A DNA stretch of 64,000 bases. Source: Pachypanchax playfairii. Taxonomy: Eukaryota > Chordata > Actinopteri > Cyprinodontiformes > Aplocheilidae. Shown here one piece after another: positions 35,489 through 49,033 of this stretch. The stretch spans positions 1,145,834 to 1,209,833 of the forward strand of contig SSNP01000105.1 in assembly GCA_006937955.1 (NCBI GenBank), given 5' to 3'. Made by a program: the position numbers and the translations under genes. A model generated the notes under the pieces. It had not been told where the DNA came from, did not search any database, and saw nothing but the letters and a program-made list of their open reading frames with translations. The number at the start of each line of letters is the position of its first letter. Position 1 is the first letter of the stretch.

Positions 35489-36619
35489 TATATATATAGA
35501 ATATCCTGCAGCTATTGAACTTCATATTAACGTGTTCCAACAAAGAGCCTAAAATGATTTATACTATCGCTAAAAACAAATAATATAACTGACTATCAGT
35601 GTAAAATTTCATGTTCTAATGCTCCCTTTTAGATAACTTTATTATATTTAATTCCATTTATAAAGGTGATAAATGTTTTCATAATGATCATGATACTAAA
35701 GTTGTTACTGCTTTATAGTGACTTTGTTTTAAATTTTGTGTGAAATGTTTAGCCACAGTGTTTGTGTTTCCTAAAATGTTGAGTTTTTTTATGCTCCTAT
35801 TGTATTTATGAAAAAAAGTTTTTTTCTTCCTGTTTTCATTGTTGTATTTTCAGATTTTGTAATGACGTGTTTTCAGAGTCTGTGGTTGCGTTGTGTCCAC
35901 TGCGGTCATGTTTTGCACCTCAGCACCACTGCAGAAACACAATGCTGATGCTCTCAAGACAAAAAGACTGTTGTTGATAAAAGATTGCTTCCTTCCTCAG
36001 TCAAAGAAACTCTCCTTAAAGACACTCTTAACCACTAAGATTAACTGTTATCAGATAAGATGGCCCTGCACTGTACACAGACCTCACCTGTCACGCTAAC
36101 ACACCCCTTCAGGCTCTCACCTGTCGAGCTCTTCCAGCGTTCTTTACCTGCCGCTGGGACCAACTCCAACAACTGTCAATTATCTGTAATGCAATCCCAC
36201 AAGTGATTGACAAGCCAGTAGGGCCAGGGATCAAGTTCAGTCTCTCGGGGCCCGTGTGTGTGCGTGAGTTTAATCAACCTGTGACATGACTAAGATCTGA
36301 CTTCAAGCAGCTCAGGTTGACTGGAAGTTGATGGGCTGAAAAACTGCAAATTCAGTGTGTGATGGAGGATTTTAGTTTGAGGATAAAGACTCAAACAAGA
36401 TGAAAATATTTTAGTTGCTTTAAAACAACTCTGACTCTTTAAATTTTGCTTTTAATCAGCCAACCTGTTAAAAAGGTCTTTATCAACTTTTGCTGCTTTT
36501 TCCCTCGTTTTCTGTCCAGTTCTCGTAATAAAAACATTTCAAGAGTGAACAAGTGGAGGATGAAAGAAGTGTCTGCTGTAAAAAGCTGAGAGACTTGTGT
36601 TTCATGTGATCCTGTACTG
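35489..36619. other. intergenic, partly regulatory-looking
   Basis: No exon recognised. About 36090-36260 is of balanced composition, with CAATTA and GTGATTGACA-like sites, and could be a non-coding regulatory block. Confidence 0.3.
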
Positions 36620-36785
36620 CAGTGATGTCTCGTCATGATCTTTTATCCTCATGTTACACCTGATTTGATTCAGTGGGTCATTAGAAAACTTCTCCATAAC
36701 TTGAGTGACATACTAAACAGGCTGAATCAAGAAAACTAAAACAAAGCAGGATTGAGTCCTTGAGGACCCAGACTGGACACCACGG
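36620..36785. mobile_element. decayed hAT-type MITE
   Basis: Right arm 'ttgaggacccagactggacacc' and left-inner 'ttacacctgatttgattcag' match a common fish hAT MITE layout, related to but distinct from the copies at 4757 and 59057. The left end is poorly preserved. Confidence 0.4.
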
Positions 36786-39700
36786 ATCTACTGTCAAATT
36801 TGGAGCTTAAAGCGTTTTATGGATCACCTTATTGGTGTTTGATTATTTCTGTCTTTGCGACACACTACTGGTAACATCACTTATGTCTCTCTGCTGGTTA
36901 GGATCCTTTTAAGACCTGACGGATTCACAAGTCAGTAAAACAGATTATTAAAAACAATTCTTTTGAAAAGTTTAAGAGACTGAACAGACAATGAATAAAA
37001 AGCAGCAAAACTAAGTCAGGAAATGATTACAAAAACTCCTTGGAAGATGGGTGTACTGGACTGTAGGTCCATCCATCTGATTGAACCTAGTGATGAAACC
37101 ACTCAAATAATAATCTAGTAAAAGCTACAACATCACAGAAAAAGGTGTAAGTTTGCTCAAGTGTTTCTGTACAAATATAAACAAATACAAGTTAGAAAAA
37201 CACACAGGAGCTGCAAAATTAACAAAAAGTGAGTTCTAAATGATAAATTTATTCAAACATAAACCTGCATCAAAAAAGCATCACAGTTTAGTCCATCAAC
37301 CATTTTTTAGCTGAATTAGCCAAGTACTCGATCCTGACCGTCATTATGCTGGATGGTTCATCAAATGTTGCAACACAATCAAAAATAGTCTCGAAGGTAA
37401 ACAGTCAGAAATATAACTTTTTCTGTCTGTAGGTTTTTTGGTAAAATTCCACAAGAGAAATCTGTAAATATTTAAAAATCAGTATAAAATAAAATTGGAT
37501 TTAGTTTTTTTTTTTCTTCTGAAACAGAAAACCTTTAAAACTAAAAGTTGGTCACAATTTTTGATTAATAAGAAACTGTTTATGACTGAATGCACCAAAC
37601 AATCTTTTTTTTTCCCAGGAAGAATAAACTAGAAACAAGTAAAACAACTCTGCAACAACTGAAACTTCTTGTATAAAAGGAGCTTTTATCTACCTGAGGA
37701 CAGGTTAAAGGATGAGACTTAACCTCAGCCGACAACCTGAGCACATTTGTTGGGCGTGGGGGAGTATTAATGTCCCGAGTTAAACACTGTAATTACTCAC
37801 CTTTATTCTCCTGATAATACATCATCCATCAGAGCCTGACTGACTGAATGTGGAATCAAAGAGGCAACTTTCAACTCCTATCAAATATCTGCTGTGAGAG
37901 ACGGAGGAGGAGGAGTAACGAAGGAAAGGATATGGATCAGGGAGATTTTTGAGCCCAGGCTCAGGAGAACAGGTTGCTCAGTGACTAATAATCTGGGATT
38001 TAATCCTAGTTTTTCTAGTTCACATGGATGAAAGACAAACTAGATAATGAAGATCAAATTTCCTTGCTGTGTCACATGTTGGTGAAAGTACAAAAAGAAT
38101 AAAAAAGGAGGAATATAAATAATAAATGTGGATTTAAGAGCACAGTACGTTTGTTTGGAGACATAAAAAAAAAAACTGTTTCTTACTAGATGAGAAATGT
38201 TTATCCTTTGTACACCAGAACATTCTTCTGAATAAATCTGGACCCAAAAATTTTATGCAAGATGGATTAATTAGCAAATATCCTATTTATTTGTGGGATA
38301 TAAACCCAAACAGGATGGTGGAAGCATTAACTATCCAACTTTCAGCTAAGAGTTTTGTTTGAACTGTTAAACTGAGCAGCCGTGTTCCACGATCAGACTA
38401 AATACTGCTGGTCATTTAGAGTCCTAAAACAAAACTTTGAGTCCAGCTGATCCCTTTTAGGCTGCAGACACTCAGTAAACTGGACATAGAAATTTTAATT
38501 AGGAAGTTGAAACCAAAGCAAGTGCCCCCTTGTGGCTAACGTTAGTATGTTTAAGCCCCGCCCACCTGCAAGTAAAGAATGGGACATTTTCTTAACTAAA
38601 AATAAAAATACAACTCACATGTTTTCCAGGTGTCTTCCATGTACCAGCGAGTAGGTGAGACTCATTCCCAAAAAATACAACATGTCTTCACTTTTGTACA
38701 ACATGTGTAGCTCTTTACTTGCATGAAGGGATCATTTATACCAGGTATATCATGGCTCTGCTGCTGAACTCAGTCAATAAAAGGTATTTTTAATCCATTA
38801 TTTTTGGAATAATCAACTTCATTAAATAAACAGTTTAATGATGTAGATCTGGCTAAGACATGTTCAAAGAGTCTAACAAAAACTGCTCAACGTGGAGGTC
38901 CAGATGGTGTTTAAACATTCCTACAGTAAGTGTGGGTCATCACCCTTTACTCATGCCTTTATTCTGAGTTGATAAGCTTATATTACATGCATTCAGAAAG
39001 AGTTTTCACTGCTTTGGTCAAATAAGAAGCTCTGCAGCAAAGAGGTGGATGACACCAATTGGCTCCAAGTTTAAAGCCTGCGATGAAAGAAAATTCAGTT
39101 CCATAATCCTTGAAAACTCTACGAAGGTTAGAAAACTTCAGCAGGCAGCGCAGCATCCCAGACACGTCCTGATGACAACAGCTCCACCTTGAGAATAACA
39201 GCTATCAGAGGCATCCAAGGTTGGAGAAAGAAAAACAAGACTGGAGTGGCAGAAAAGTGGAGAAAAAAAAGGAAAGGAGAAAGAGGTTTGAATGAATGCT
39301 AACAAACCTGAATAAAACTTTCCAAGGCTGCTCAGATTGGATCAATTCAGCTGTGGTTGAGGCCGGTGAAGAGTGATAAACATGGTGGATGAAGTGTGTG
39401 TGTGTGGATGTAAGGGTTGAATTCACTGAATCGAATCTTTTGTCTTCAAGTGAATCCAGTTAAATGAAAAGATGAGCAGAAATATGAATCTCCAGTCCAG
39501 TCCGGTCTAATAGATTATGTGCAAGGTTATGTTGTATAAGAGGGAGAAATCTCTGAAGATGGACACAATCGAACATTAATATCAGAATCCTCAGTGTCCT
39601 TGCTCCTTCACATCTTGTTTGTTTTCAGTCTTTTTCCCAGATGATACAGAATAAAAATGTAAAGATATTTCAGTAGCTATTGAACTTTCTTTTAAGATAA

Positions 39701-39990
39701 ATTATAAGACCCAAACTTCAATTGATTATTTAGCTTCTTTGTCCCTGAAAGAGTAGCATATAAACCTGATTTTCTGTCTCTTTATTACTGATTTTATAAG
39801 CTTCAAATGAGATAAAACTGAAAGCTTTTGTTAGATAAAAAGGTAGTAAGACGAATTGGTTTAAAAAGGACAAAAGCAACATTTTAAACCTGCAAAAGAA
39901 TCTAGTTTGACTGTTGTAAGCTGAATCAGTTCTCCAGGTTTCTGTTTTATAGACATCAAAATTACAGCTTTAAGCTGCTGTATTTTGTAC
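36786..39990. other. intergenic
   Basis: No coding exon recognised. Includes the MITE fragment at 38500-38650. Otherwise AT-rich. Confidence 0.4.
38500..38650. mobile_element. partial copy of the 380-bp MITE family
   Basis: Shares 'gtgcccccttgtggctaac', 'taagccccgcccac' and 'gaatgggacattttc' with matching segments of the copies at 49034-49413 and 52898-53280. Ends not found. Confidence 0.45.
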
Positions 39991-41406
39991 TACACTGCTC
40001 CAAAAAATAAAGTGAACACAAAAATAAGACATCCAAGATCTGAATGAAATATTCTTATGACATACTTTTTTCTTTAGTTGAATGTTTTGACAACAAAATC
40101 ACACAAAAATTAACAATGGAAATCAGACGTCGCAATACATGGATGTCTGGATTTAGAGTCACTCAAAATTAAAGAAAAACTCCAGGTTGATCCAACTTTG
40201 ATGTAATGTCCTTAAAACAAATCAACACGAGGCTCAGTAGTGGGCGTGGCCTCCACGTGACTATATGACCTCCCTACAACACCTGGGCAGCTCCTGATGA
40301 GGTGGAGATGGTCTCCTGAGGGATCTCCTACCAGACCTGGACTAAAGTATCCGCCAACTCCTGGACAGTCTTTGGTGCAACGTGGTGTTGGCGGATGGAG
40401 CGAGACATGATGTGCTCAGTGGGATTCAGGTCTGGGGAAGGGGCGGGGCCAGTTCATCAATGCCTTCATCTAGCAGGAACTGCTGACACACTCCAGACAT
40501 GAGGTCCAGCATTGTCCTGCATCGGGCCAACTGCACCAGCATATGGTCTCACACGGGGTCTGAGGATCTCATCTCGGTACCTAATGGCAGTCAGGCTACC
40601 TCTGAGGAACACATGGAGGACTGTGCAGCCCCCCAAAGAAATGCCACCCCACACCATTACTGACCCACTACCAAACCTGTCATGCTGGAGGATGTTGCAG
40701 GCAGAACGTTCTCCACGGCGTCTCCAGACTCTGTCACATGACCTCAGTGTGAACCTGTTTTCGTCTGTGGGCACCAGTGGTGAACTTGCCAGTCTTGGTG
40801 TTCTCTGGCAAATACCAAACATCCTGCACTGTGTTGGGCTGTAAGTACAACTCCCACCTGTGGACGTCAGGTCTTCATACCCTCACACAGTTTGAACAGA
40901 CATGTACAATTGTGGCTGCTGAAGGTCATTTTGCAGAACTCTGTAAATGTTAAAGTAGTGGTCCTGCTGCTGGGTTGCTGTCCTCCACATCTCCTGACAC
41001 ACTGGTCTGTCTCCTGTTAACGTCTTCATGCTCTGGACACCCCTCTGACAGACACACAGCTGGTATTGATGTGCCATTCTGGATGAGCTGCACTACCTGA
41101 GCAGCTTGTGTGGGATGTAGACTCCGTCTTAAGCTACCACTAGACTGAAAACACCACCCACGTTCAAGAGTGACCAAAACATCAGGCAGAAAGCAGGAAG
41201 TGAGAAGTTGTCTGCGGTCACCACCTGCAAAACCTCCTGTATTGGGGATGTCCTGCTAATTGTTTATAATTTTTACATGTTGTCTTTTCCATTTGCACAA
41301 CAGCATGTGAAACTGATCAGTGTTGCTTCCATAGTAAACAGAAGAGTGATTGACTTGGAGTTACATTGTGTTGTTCAAGTGTTACCTTTATTTTTGGAGC
41401 AGTGTA
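39991..41406 (-). mobile_element. Tc1-like transposon, decayed
   Basis: Bounded by inverted termini TACACTGCTCCAAAAAATAA (39991 onward) and its near-copy ending at 41406, about 1416 bp. The transposase lies on the minus strand and is broken. The size and terminal sequence fit a Tc1 group common in fishes but different from the element at 34266. Confidence 0.85.
40327..41177 (-). pseudogene. Tc1-like transposase pseudogene
   Basis: Recognisable in pieces: an N-terminal helix-turn-helix region (LHPTQAAQVVQLIQNGTSI) at about 41035-41105, then TDENRFTLRS with the first catalytic Asp, GSGSVMVWGGIS, and QDNAGPHV with the second Asp, all within 40466-40822. PDLNPTEH with the third acid follows near 40411-40434 in another frame. 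That frame hits a stop at 40328-40330 within the VW-EIPQETI region. Frameshifts separate the parts. Confidence 0.85.
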
Positions 41407-41819
41407 CAACACAACCTACAATTACTGCAACTCTCAAACTCTAGATATTCATCATATATAACAAAGACACGATTAAAATTTTGAGAACAATAAAACCAAA
41501 GAACCAAACTAGATAAACATTAAATTAAAAAAACTGTTCAGATAAAAACAGCAAAGCTTTCCATTTAGTTTCCAGTCAGATTCTAAAAATATTTCCTTTT
41601 TCATTTAATATTTTAAGACAATGTTGTTAGTACTCATCCAATGAACATGGTCCAGAGAAGACCTGAATCATCAGAGGAGCTCAGAAAGAAGATCTGAGCA
41701 GGTTTATGTCCTCATGATAACAACTGACATTATTATTAAAATGTGTAAGATTTATGGGACTGTGTTCAACCTCCTAGGATGAGAACATAAAGAAATCCAA
41801 CCCCAAGTCAATCAGATGC

Positions 41820-42175
41820 ATAGGGAGGACCGCAAAAAGAATCCTAGAGGAAACCATCCAAAATCCTTCAAGCTTCAGTCCAAAGTCACATGCTGAATCC
41901 TTACGAGCTCCATGTAGGACGAGGCTCCTCTACTGACAGAGTTAACATAAAAACCAGACTGGAATTTTAAGAAGTCAAAACGCTTCTGGGAGAAGATCCT
42001 TTGGACTGGAGCTGGAGGTTTCAGCCGCTCACAAGAAGAGAAGAGAACATCACATCGACTGTGAGACATGGAGGTTCGGGATGGTTGTGGAACTGCTTTG
42101 GTGCATCAGACGCAAGGTGAATTAAGTCGCTGCAGGTTACAATAAAATCTCAAGACTATCAAGCAAAGTCAAAAA
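41820..42175 (+). pseudogene. Tc1-like transposase fragment
   Basis: Phrases 'cttctgggagaagatccttt', 'gtgagacatggaggttc' (VRHGGS) and 'atggttgtggaactgctt' (WLWNCF, degenerate from the usual MVWGCF) match the middle of Tc1 transposases. 'aatctcaagactatcaagc' is shared with 19253-19272. Frames are broken and no termini were seen. Confidence 0.5.
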
Positions 42176-42369
42176 CAATGTCTATTTTTACGAATTGATT
42201 TTGAGGTAACTTATTTATTATTATTTTAGTTCAAGTTACTTCACTGAACCTTGGAGATTTATTTCTTTAACAGGTACCAAGAATTCAGTCTGTATTAGCA
42301 CATTTTCTAAAGGTGTTACATCATTCTGACCAATCTGATTCCAGAGCAGCTCTTGCTTTCTCACTCTCT

Positions 42370-42600
42370 TCTTCAGCCGCATGACCCGACCTAATTATCT
42401 GTGTAATGATATAACCCTGGGGGGAAAGGGGATCTGCCTGCGTCTCCAACACACACACTCAAACTGAGAACCCCAAAATTCCCAGAATAGACCAGAAAGG
42501 CTCTTGAAAGAAGCAATGGCTGGCAGTGAATTTCACCGGCTAATCAGACGTGCCCCATCCTTCAATCAAGGCCTGGAGGAGACCAGGTCCTGAGATCACA
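42370..42600. promoter_or_regulatory. candidate conserved non-coding element
   Basis: Balanced composition, no ORF. Contains TAATTA (42392-42397), GTAATGATAT next to it, AGCAATGG and CTAATC (42540-42545). A CpG-containing stretch (tttcaccggctaatcagacg) is unusual for this AT-rich region. Reads like an enhancer block; untested. Confidence 0.35.
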
Positions 42601-45185
42601 GCAGAATATAAACCACAAAGTGACCAACTTAAGAGCTAATCCTAAACAAAGTCCTAAATTACTTCAAAATCTAACATGACAACATGATTCTTCCACAAAA
42701 TCAAGAATACTGTGATAATGAGACCGAAGAAGTGAAAATAAAATTCTAACTGAATGTGATTTATTGGAAAAAAAAAAATCTGAAAAATAAGTTTCATTCC
42801 AGGAAAAGTTTGTTCTACTGAATTTAGAAAATAGAGAGCAATTTGGCAAACATCCTCAGTTTGGAGAAACAGAGTCTAAACCTGACTGGATTTGTAATTT
42901 GATGACTAGTCTGACCAGGTCTGAGACCAAATTGCTGCAGGTTTTAGGAAGATTTATATGTATATGATATTAAATGATTTTATAATCATAAAATCTTCTG
43001 AAAATATTTATATTGCAGTTCCTGAACAAAAAGAAAACTGCACAAAGAAGTGAAACATTATGTTAAAGGGCAAATTAGTTGTTAACAGATTTGCAGGAAC
43101 TTTTTCATCTTTTTATTGGAATGACGTCATATTAATCTAAATTTAGAAGCAAAATCCAATAATAAAAATCAACTGTTGGTTAAAGTGACCAGGCGAACTG
43201 TTTCATCCACAGTACAATGATTTCACCTCATCACTTTTTGGTTGTGATTTACTGGGCGACAAAATAAGGAAAACAATTTGATTCCATACAAACCAAATGG
43301 ATTCAGACTGAATTTTAACTAGCAGAAAAGCTGAATTTCATTGCTCTCCTGCTGCGCATGTGTCTGAGCAGGGACAGAGGACAGGCGATATTTATTGACA
43401 ATGGCTGCTCTGCTCGATAAGGAGAGGCATAAAAATCAATCAACATAAAGGTCTGGAGGGGAAAAAAAGGTGGCAAGCATAAAAGAGGCCTGAATGCAAG
43501 ATAAATAAATAAATAAATGAGAACATGGGAAGCTGAAAGGGTCAGGGACGGAAAGAAGGACCCGGAATGAAGAAAAAAAAACAAAAAACAGCAGGAACAA
43601 GTTTTTCTAAACATCTTCAGCAAATACTGGGAAAAATGAAATGATGAGTTTGTAGCTGAAAATGTTGAGCTTCTTGCCTGAGGGACTTGGACCCAACACA
43701 GCATTGAAGAGGGGGATGCGTGCTAATCAGATTAGTTTTCTTCTGCACTTGTAAGAAGAGACAGTCAGCAGTGTCCCAAATTTAGCCTCCGCCAATGTGA
43801 AACAAGCTTTCACCTCTTATCATTCGGAAGTATTTAAACCACAAAGACCTGACCAGGATCAGCTCAAGCCAATGAAAACAGCTTCTGCTGAAAATCTGAT
43901 GAAAGTCGAGTTAAACTGACGTTTCGGACAAGTTAAAAAATATTATAAACATTTAGTGAGTTAGAGCAGTCTGATCAGGCTGCGTTTTTACACCTGAGAA
44001 TACAAACCAATTAAAGGGATGGCACAATTGTGGGAAATATGTCCTGTTGTTAATGCACTGCCTGCTATGGGGTGCTTTTTTCAGTACAACACCAGCAGAC
44101 CCAAAAACCAGAATAATATGCTTCTTTTTTGAAAATAACAATTGTGTTTTTACCAGGAACAATTAGATGTTAATCATTTTCTGTCAGAGCCTTATTCAAC
44201 CTATTAGTTGCATAAATTGTTACTTTGAGAGAGAAAACATGAGTGACTTTACGCTTTGACCTGTCACCCTTAAGTGTTAACATACAAAACTGGACAGAAC
44301 TTATGCAGAAAATACAGATCCAACTAAAAATCTAAATTAAACTATAATGTGTATAAAGACTTATCTATTCATGGAGCAAACATCAAAATAATAAAATCCA
44401 TTTTATAATTGTTCATCAGTCCATCAAACAGGAACAATGCTTACGTTACTAGGAAACACTCCTGATATGTTTCCATCTAAACAAATGGACATGAAGTTAA
44501 TTAGTTATCCTGAACGGCTTGAAAAATAAAACAAGAACTAAAATTTCACAATCACAAATACACCCACCAAACACAAACCACCAGAAATCCAGTTTCTTTC
44601 AAGCTTTTTGGGGGAAATGTGACAAAGACCAATTAAACAACCAAATCCTTTATAAAATCTAATCTGTACAAAAATCCATTCACTAGCCTTTAAAACAAAA
44701 TCATTTACAACGTTCAAAAGCAAAAATGTAAACTTCCTTTGCAATTCAAAACAGCTTTAAGACACTGGCTTTAAAACAACCACTGCAACATAGCAATATA
44801 GCTAATACAGGCTCTATCATACTCATGCTGCGCTTCACACAGAGGCCCCAAAATAACAGGGCAGCAAACTGATTTAAAACATCCAACAAGGGCACAGCAG
44901 GTTATTTAACATAGAAATCACCAGAAAAAAACAAACAAACAGAACGTATAAGTATAATCAGATAGTGTGAATACCTGACTCACTGTTGATGTTCACCCTC
45001 ATGAAGACAATAAAAAGATATTTGTTGACAGAAATCTTCTCTTTTCTTGCTGGTTTATCAGCAGCGCGCGCTGTTGATAGCAACGTTCAAAAAAAGTTAT
45101 TACTCTTGAAAAACTTCCGTTAGATTGATTAAAAACGTGATGTGAAGTTTAACATTATCATTATATACTCAGTATGTTTACTAAC
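42601..45185. other. intergenic
   Basis: No firm exon. About 43340-43440 and 43690-43830 are balanced blocks with SOX-like (GACAATGG) and homeodomain-like (CTAATCAGATTAG) sites. A short (AAAT)n tract lies at about 43499-43518. Confidence 0.35.
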
Positions 45186-45249
45186 CTTTGAAAGTTTTTT
45201 GCAAATGTCTTCGAAACATCATGTACTCATCCATTTTTGGGTTTGACAT
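45186..45249 (-). CDS. possible first coding exon of an unknown gene
   Basis: On the minus strand an ATG opens 21 codons (MSNPKMDEYMMFRRHLQKTF plus K) and ends at a consensus-like donor, AAAG followed by gttagt. An in-frame stop lies upstream. The next 150 bp further upstream (45250-45400) is GC- and CpG-richer than its surroundings and contains GTTGCAAC, resembling an RFX X-box half. I do not recognise the peptide and found no convincing second exon, so this may be chance. Confidence 0.2.
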
Positions 45250-48200
45250 GAATGTGCTTAATTAGCGGATTTAACTTCACCTGGTGTTTCCGGTTGGGCT
45301 GTAATACCCTTTTTGACCACTACGGTTGATTTAGACTGCGGTGCCGTTGCAACCCAGAGGGGCGCTGTTTCACTAAAAGCTGTCGCTACCAAACTGATTG
45401 CTAAACTACAGATAAATTAATACTTTTAAGACTTACTTTAGAATTAATACATATCCAGATCTCCAGAGTATATTCACCAACAATTTTTGATTATTTTCCA
45501 TTAAACAAACAACAATGCTATATTTATAACATGCACAGTGTTTATTGTCCTACATACACTGTTTACAAGGATTTACATTCATTCACAGAAAGCAAACAAA
45601 ATGAAAGACAGATAATAAGGCTGTGCCAAACATTTAAGAAAATCATTGGATTGTTTGTCTTCAAACACATTCCTGTGGTTTCAAGACCTTATATATAATT
45701 TCTGCGATCGTACAGAAAAGAAACAGAAAATCAGCAGTGACCTAGAGAGAAAATTGTGTGTTCATACACTATTGTTCATGTGTATTCAACATGACGCCTA
45801 CATTCCCCCTCAGCCGCCTGCTAACTAGAAGACTTATATTCTTCTGTAATGCATTGTATTGTGTTTGATTCTATTGGGTGTCAGACATTGACAAGATTGA
45901 CAAAGGCATGTGAGGACAAGTGGACAGATAGAATTACGTTTCTGCACAATTTACCTCATTTATAGAAAATACAAGGGTTGAAGGTGAAACTAAACGTAAG
46001 AGAAGAGATTGGACAATGAAGGAGCTAATAAGAAGCTAATCACTGCAATAACAAATAACAAATGCTGATAAAATGTTCAAATCCTGCCTGTTTGATTAGT
46101 GTAAGTCCAATATTGTGAAAATGCTTATATTTGGATAAAAGACAGAAGCTTAAAGATGGAGTTCTAAACAATCAGTATAGTAAATAACAGCAATTTCACA
46201 GCTAATTCATAGATTTCACGAGTGGATGCTCCATCACCTCCCTCCATTTAATGCTGTGAATGGAGTCATATATGACTTTATAACCACAAGATCAAACAGT
46301 GTGATGGATGAAGGTCTAATTATTTAAGTGTGATTTGAGTTTTAAACTTGAAAGATACTCGTGGATGTTGATTCTGGGCCGCCACACTCGTCCCAACTTG
46401 AAGGATTGACATTATTTCCATGCAGAGGGAAGTCACCAATCACATTTAACCCAGTAGGAAGACAGTCAATGCATTGAGTAATGCTAAGCTAACCAGCTAA
46501 CAGTGGCATGTTTTTCATGTTGTTTACAAGCTGGTGTTAAAAGGAATCAGTCACAGTCAACAGCTGCTATGTGTATTTGTAATTTGTGCACATTTTTACG
46601 TCTGACTAGAGAACAAACACACTGGAAGGATTTTAGTCCCCTGCTGCAAAATAAATATAAAATAATAAAATCTGCAATAAAACCATCTCATCTAATCTGC
46701 TAGAAACTCTTTAAAGTTTGTTTTAAATGTCTGGAACCTGTTTGTGAATGAACGCTCTCAGTCTCTCGTGTGAATCAACATTTCTGATCAGTGCGGCCCA
46801 GCTGTTCTTTTAAATGAAAATTTGCTTCGTTTAAGGAATAAAATACATGTTAAAATCAAACATCTAGTTCCTACGAGTGGCTGGAGATGTTGATTGATCT
46901 CTGTTTGCACATGTGACGCTGTGATAGGACGACCATAAAAACAAGGATTCATGTCAGAAGGTGTTTTTGCACTAAAGAGTAAAGCAGCTGCAGAAAATCA
47001 CAAGAATTTCTTTAACATTTAATCTCAACGTATTTCCTTAAAAGGTTCCTGGTAGCATCGTTTTTGGTGGATTTATGAGATCATATTTGATAATTAGCTA
47101 CTAAAGATTTACTGCACAGGAATGACTTTTTTATAGCTCTCTGTTCCTGTCTTTTCCTTTGTGCTAATTTAAACCAGCTGCCTAGTTTAACTTTCAGCAA
47201 CAGAGCATGTAATTATATTCCTTAAAAATGCAAAACTTTTTTCTTTAACCTTAATTTCGTAGTCAAAGAGGACTTTCTGTGAGTGCACGGCAGTTTATGG
47301 GATTACTGGGAGTATTGAAATCTTATATTTTTACCAGTTACCTGTTGCTGCAGAGATGCCTGTAGCAGAGATAAGTGCAAGAAGTGTGTAACATCCAAGT
47401 TTCTCTAGCAGTCTCATTTATCGCATAATTTGTGGATCTTCATACCTTCATCTGCTGGAGGAGGTAAATTCATCATCATCTGACAGAAGGAGAGACTAAT
47501 GTGCTCCGAGCGATCCAACCTCAAGCAGTTTGACACAAGCCTAAAGAGGTGATGAAGCGCTTGGAAAGGACTTGGTTACACCTTCAATTACACCACCCAC
47601 ATGCCTATATATTCAAAGTCATGCACCCTAAAAACAAATTGCAAGGTAGACACACTGCATTACTTGTATTTGAAGTTTCAGAGCTGACAAAACAGGCGGC
47701 AAAAAAGACTTCGGTCGTTCTGCTCTTATTTTGAAAATGACTGAATGAGTCATAACTTCAACTTGTGATAAAACCATTGAAAAAGATGCCAGACACGGAG
47801 AAGGGAAGAAAAAAAAAAACACAAAATCTTTCTACTATCTACTTCTTTTTCTGTGCCATTTCTATCCCTCTTCTCCAGATTTCACCTCTGACAGTCTTGG
47901 CCTAGATATTTCTCCATCCTTGTCAGATGTTCTCGCAGGTCTCATCTACTGCCAGCTGTGGAGGAGAGGACGTGCAGATCAGTGCGGATGAGAAGTGAAA
48001 AGGATGACGACAAATCAAATCGATCCAAATCCTTCATCCTAATCTTGTTGACGTCCTCAGATGAAGCAGACAGCAGCCCTGAAGCAACTTTAGGGAACAT
48101 TTAAAGAATAAAACAAACACTCATATATATTTTTTCCTTAACTGCTTGTTTTTAGCACAACTGGTTTATTTTGCAACAACATGTGCATACTGGTTGTTTG

Positions 48201-49033
48201 CGCATGTTTCAACTGCATTTCACCATCGTCAGGTTCCTAAAACTTCAGGTGTTTGACACCTTACCAGGTGTGAGTTGTCAAGACATTTAGAAAAGTCTAG
48301 AAATACTTTGCTGCCCTCTTGTGGCTGCAACAGACAGTATAATCACGAAATGTAGCTTCAAATTTCTGACAATAAATCGTCTAAAAGAACAAAGTTTGTC
48401 TTTTCTTTCACTTTTGGATTTTTAAAGCAACTTTGGAAATATTAATTCTTAATAACTATAAAACAAAAATTGGCAAAACACACAAGTAAATCTAAAGACA
48501 ACTCTAAAACTGTGCAACAATCAACCTCGTATGTATTTATGTGTATTTTTATACACTGTATCAGGGGGAACAGTGATTTATTGATACATAAAGATTATTT
48601 GAAATTAAAACATTGCAGACAGAAACAATCTGATGCTGTCAGTTTAAAGAAATACAGGATTAATGGCTTTCATAGTTTCTACAGCAAGTGTCGTTTCTCA
48701 CACAGTCGTTCAGTGTCTAAATATCAGTTAATACCACAGAAATATCTTTTTATTTGTTTTTAAACATTTAAAGCTATGAGTACATTGTTCAACACAGACA
48801 TGTCCAGTGATGGTTTGTTGCAGCGCAGTTTGGGTCTCCAAAATATTCATCCGCATAAATAAGACACAAAAAATACTGTCCCTCGACAAGTCTATTAAAA
48901 AACATGATCTGAAGTGCATACGCAGAGAACTAGAAGAACGTGAGGTACTGTTTTCTTGTTGGATGGTCTTTTACTGCTAAAATGTCGGACATTTTTTCGA
49001 ATTAAATGCAGGTTAAAATCAATTTCTTTTTCT
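45250..49033. other. intergenic, nothing firm
   Basis: Contains the CpG-richer patch at 45250-45400 mentioned above. Otherwise AT-rich, without recognised exons. 47880-48060 is more balanced. Confidence 0.35.
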
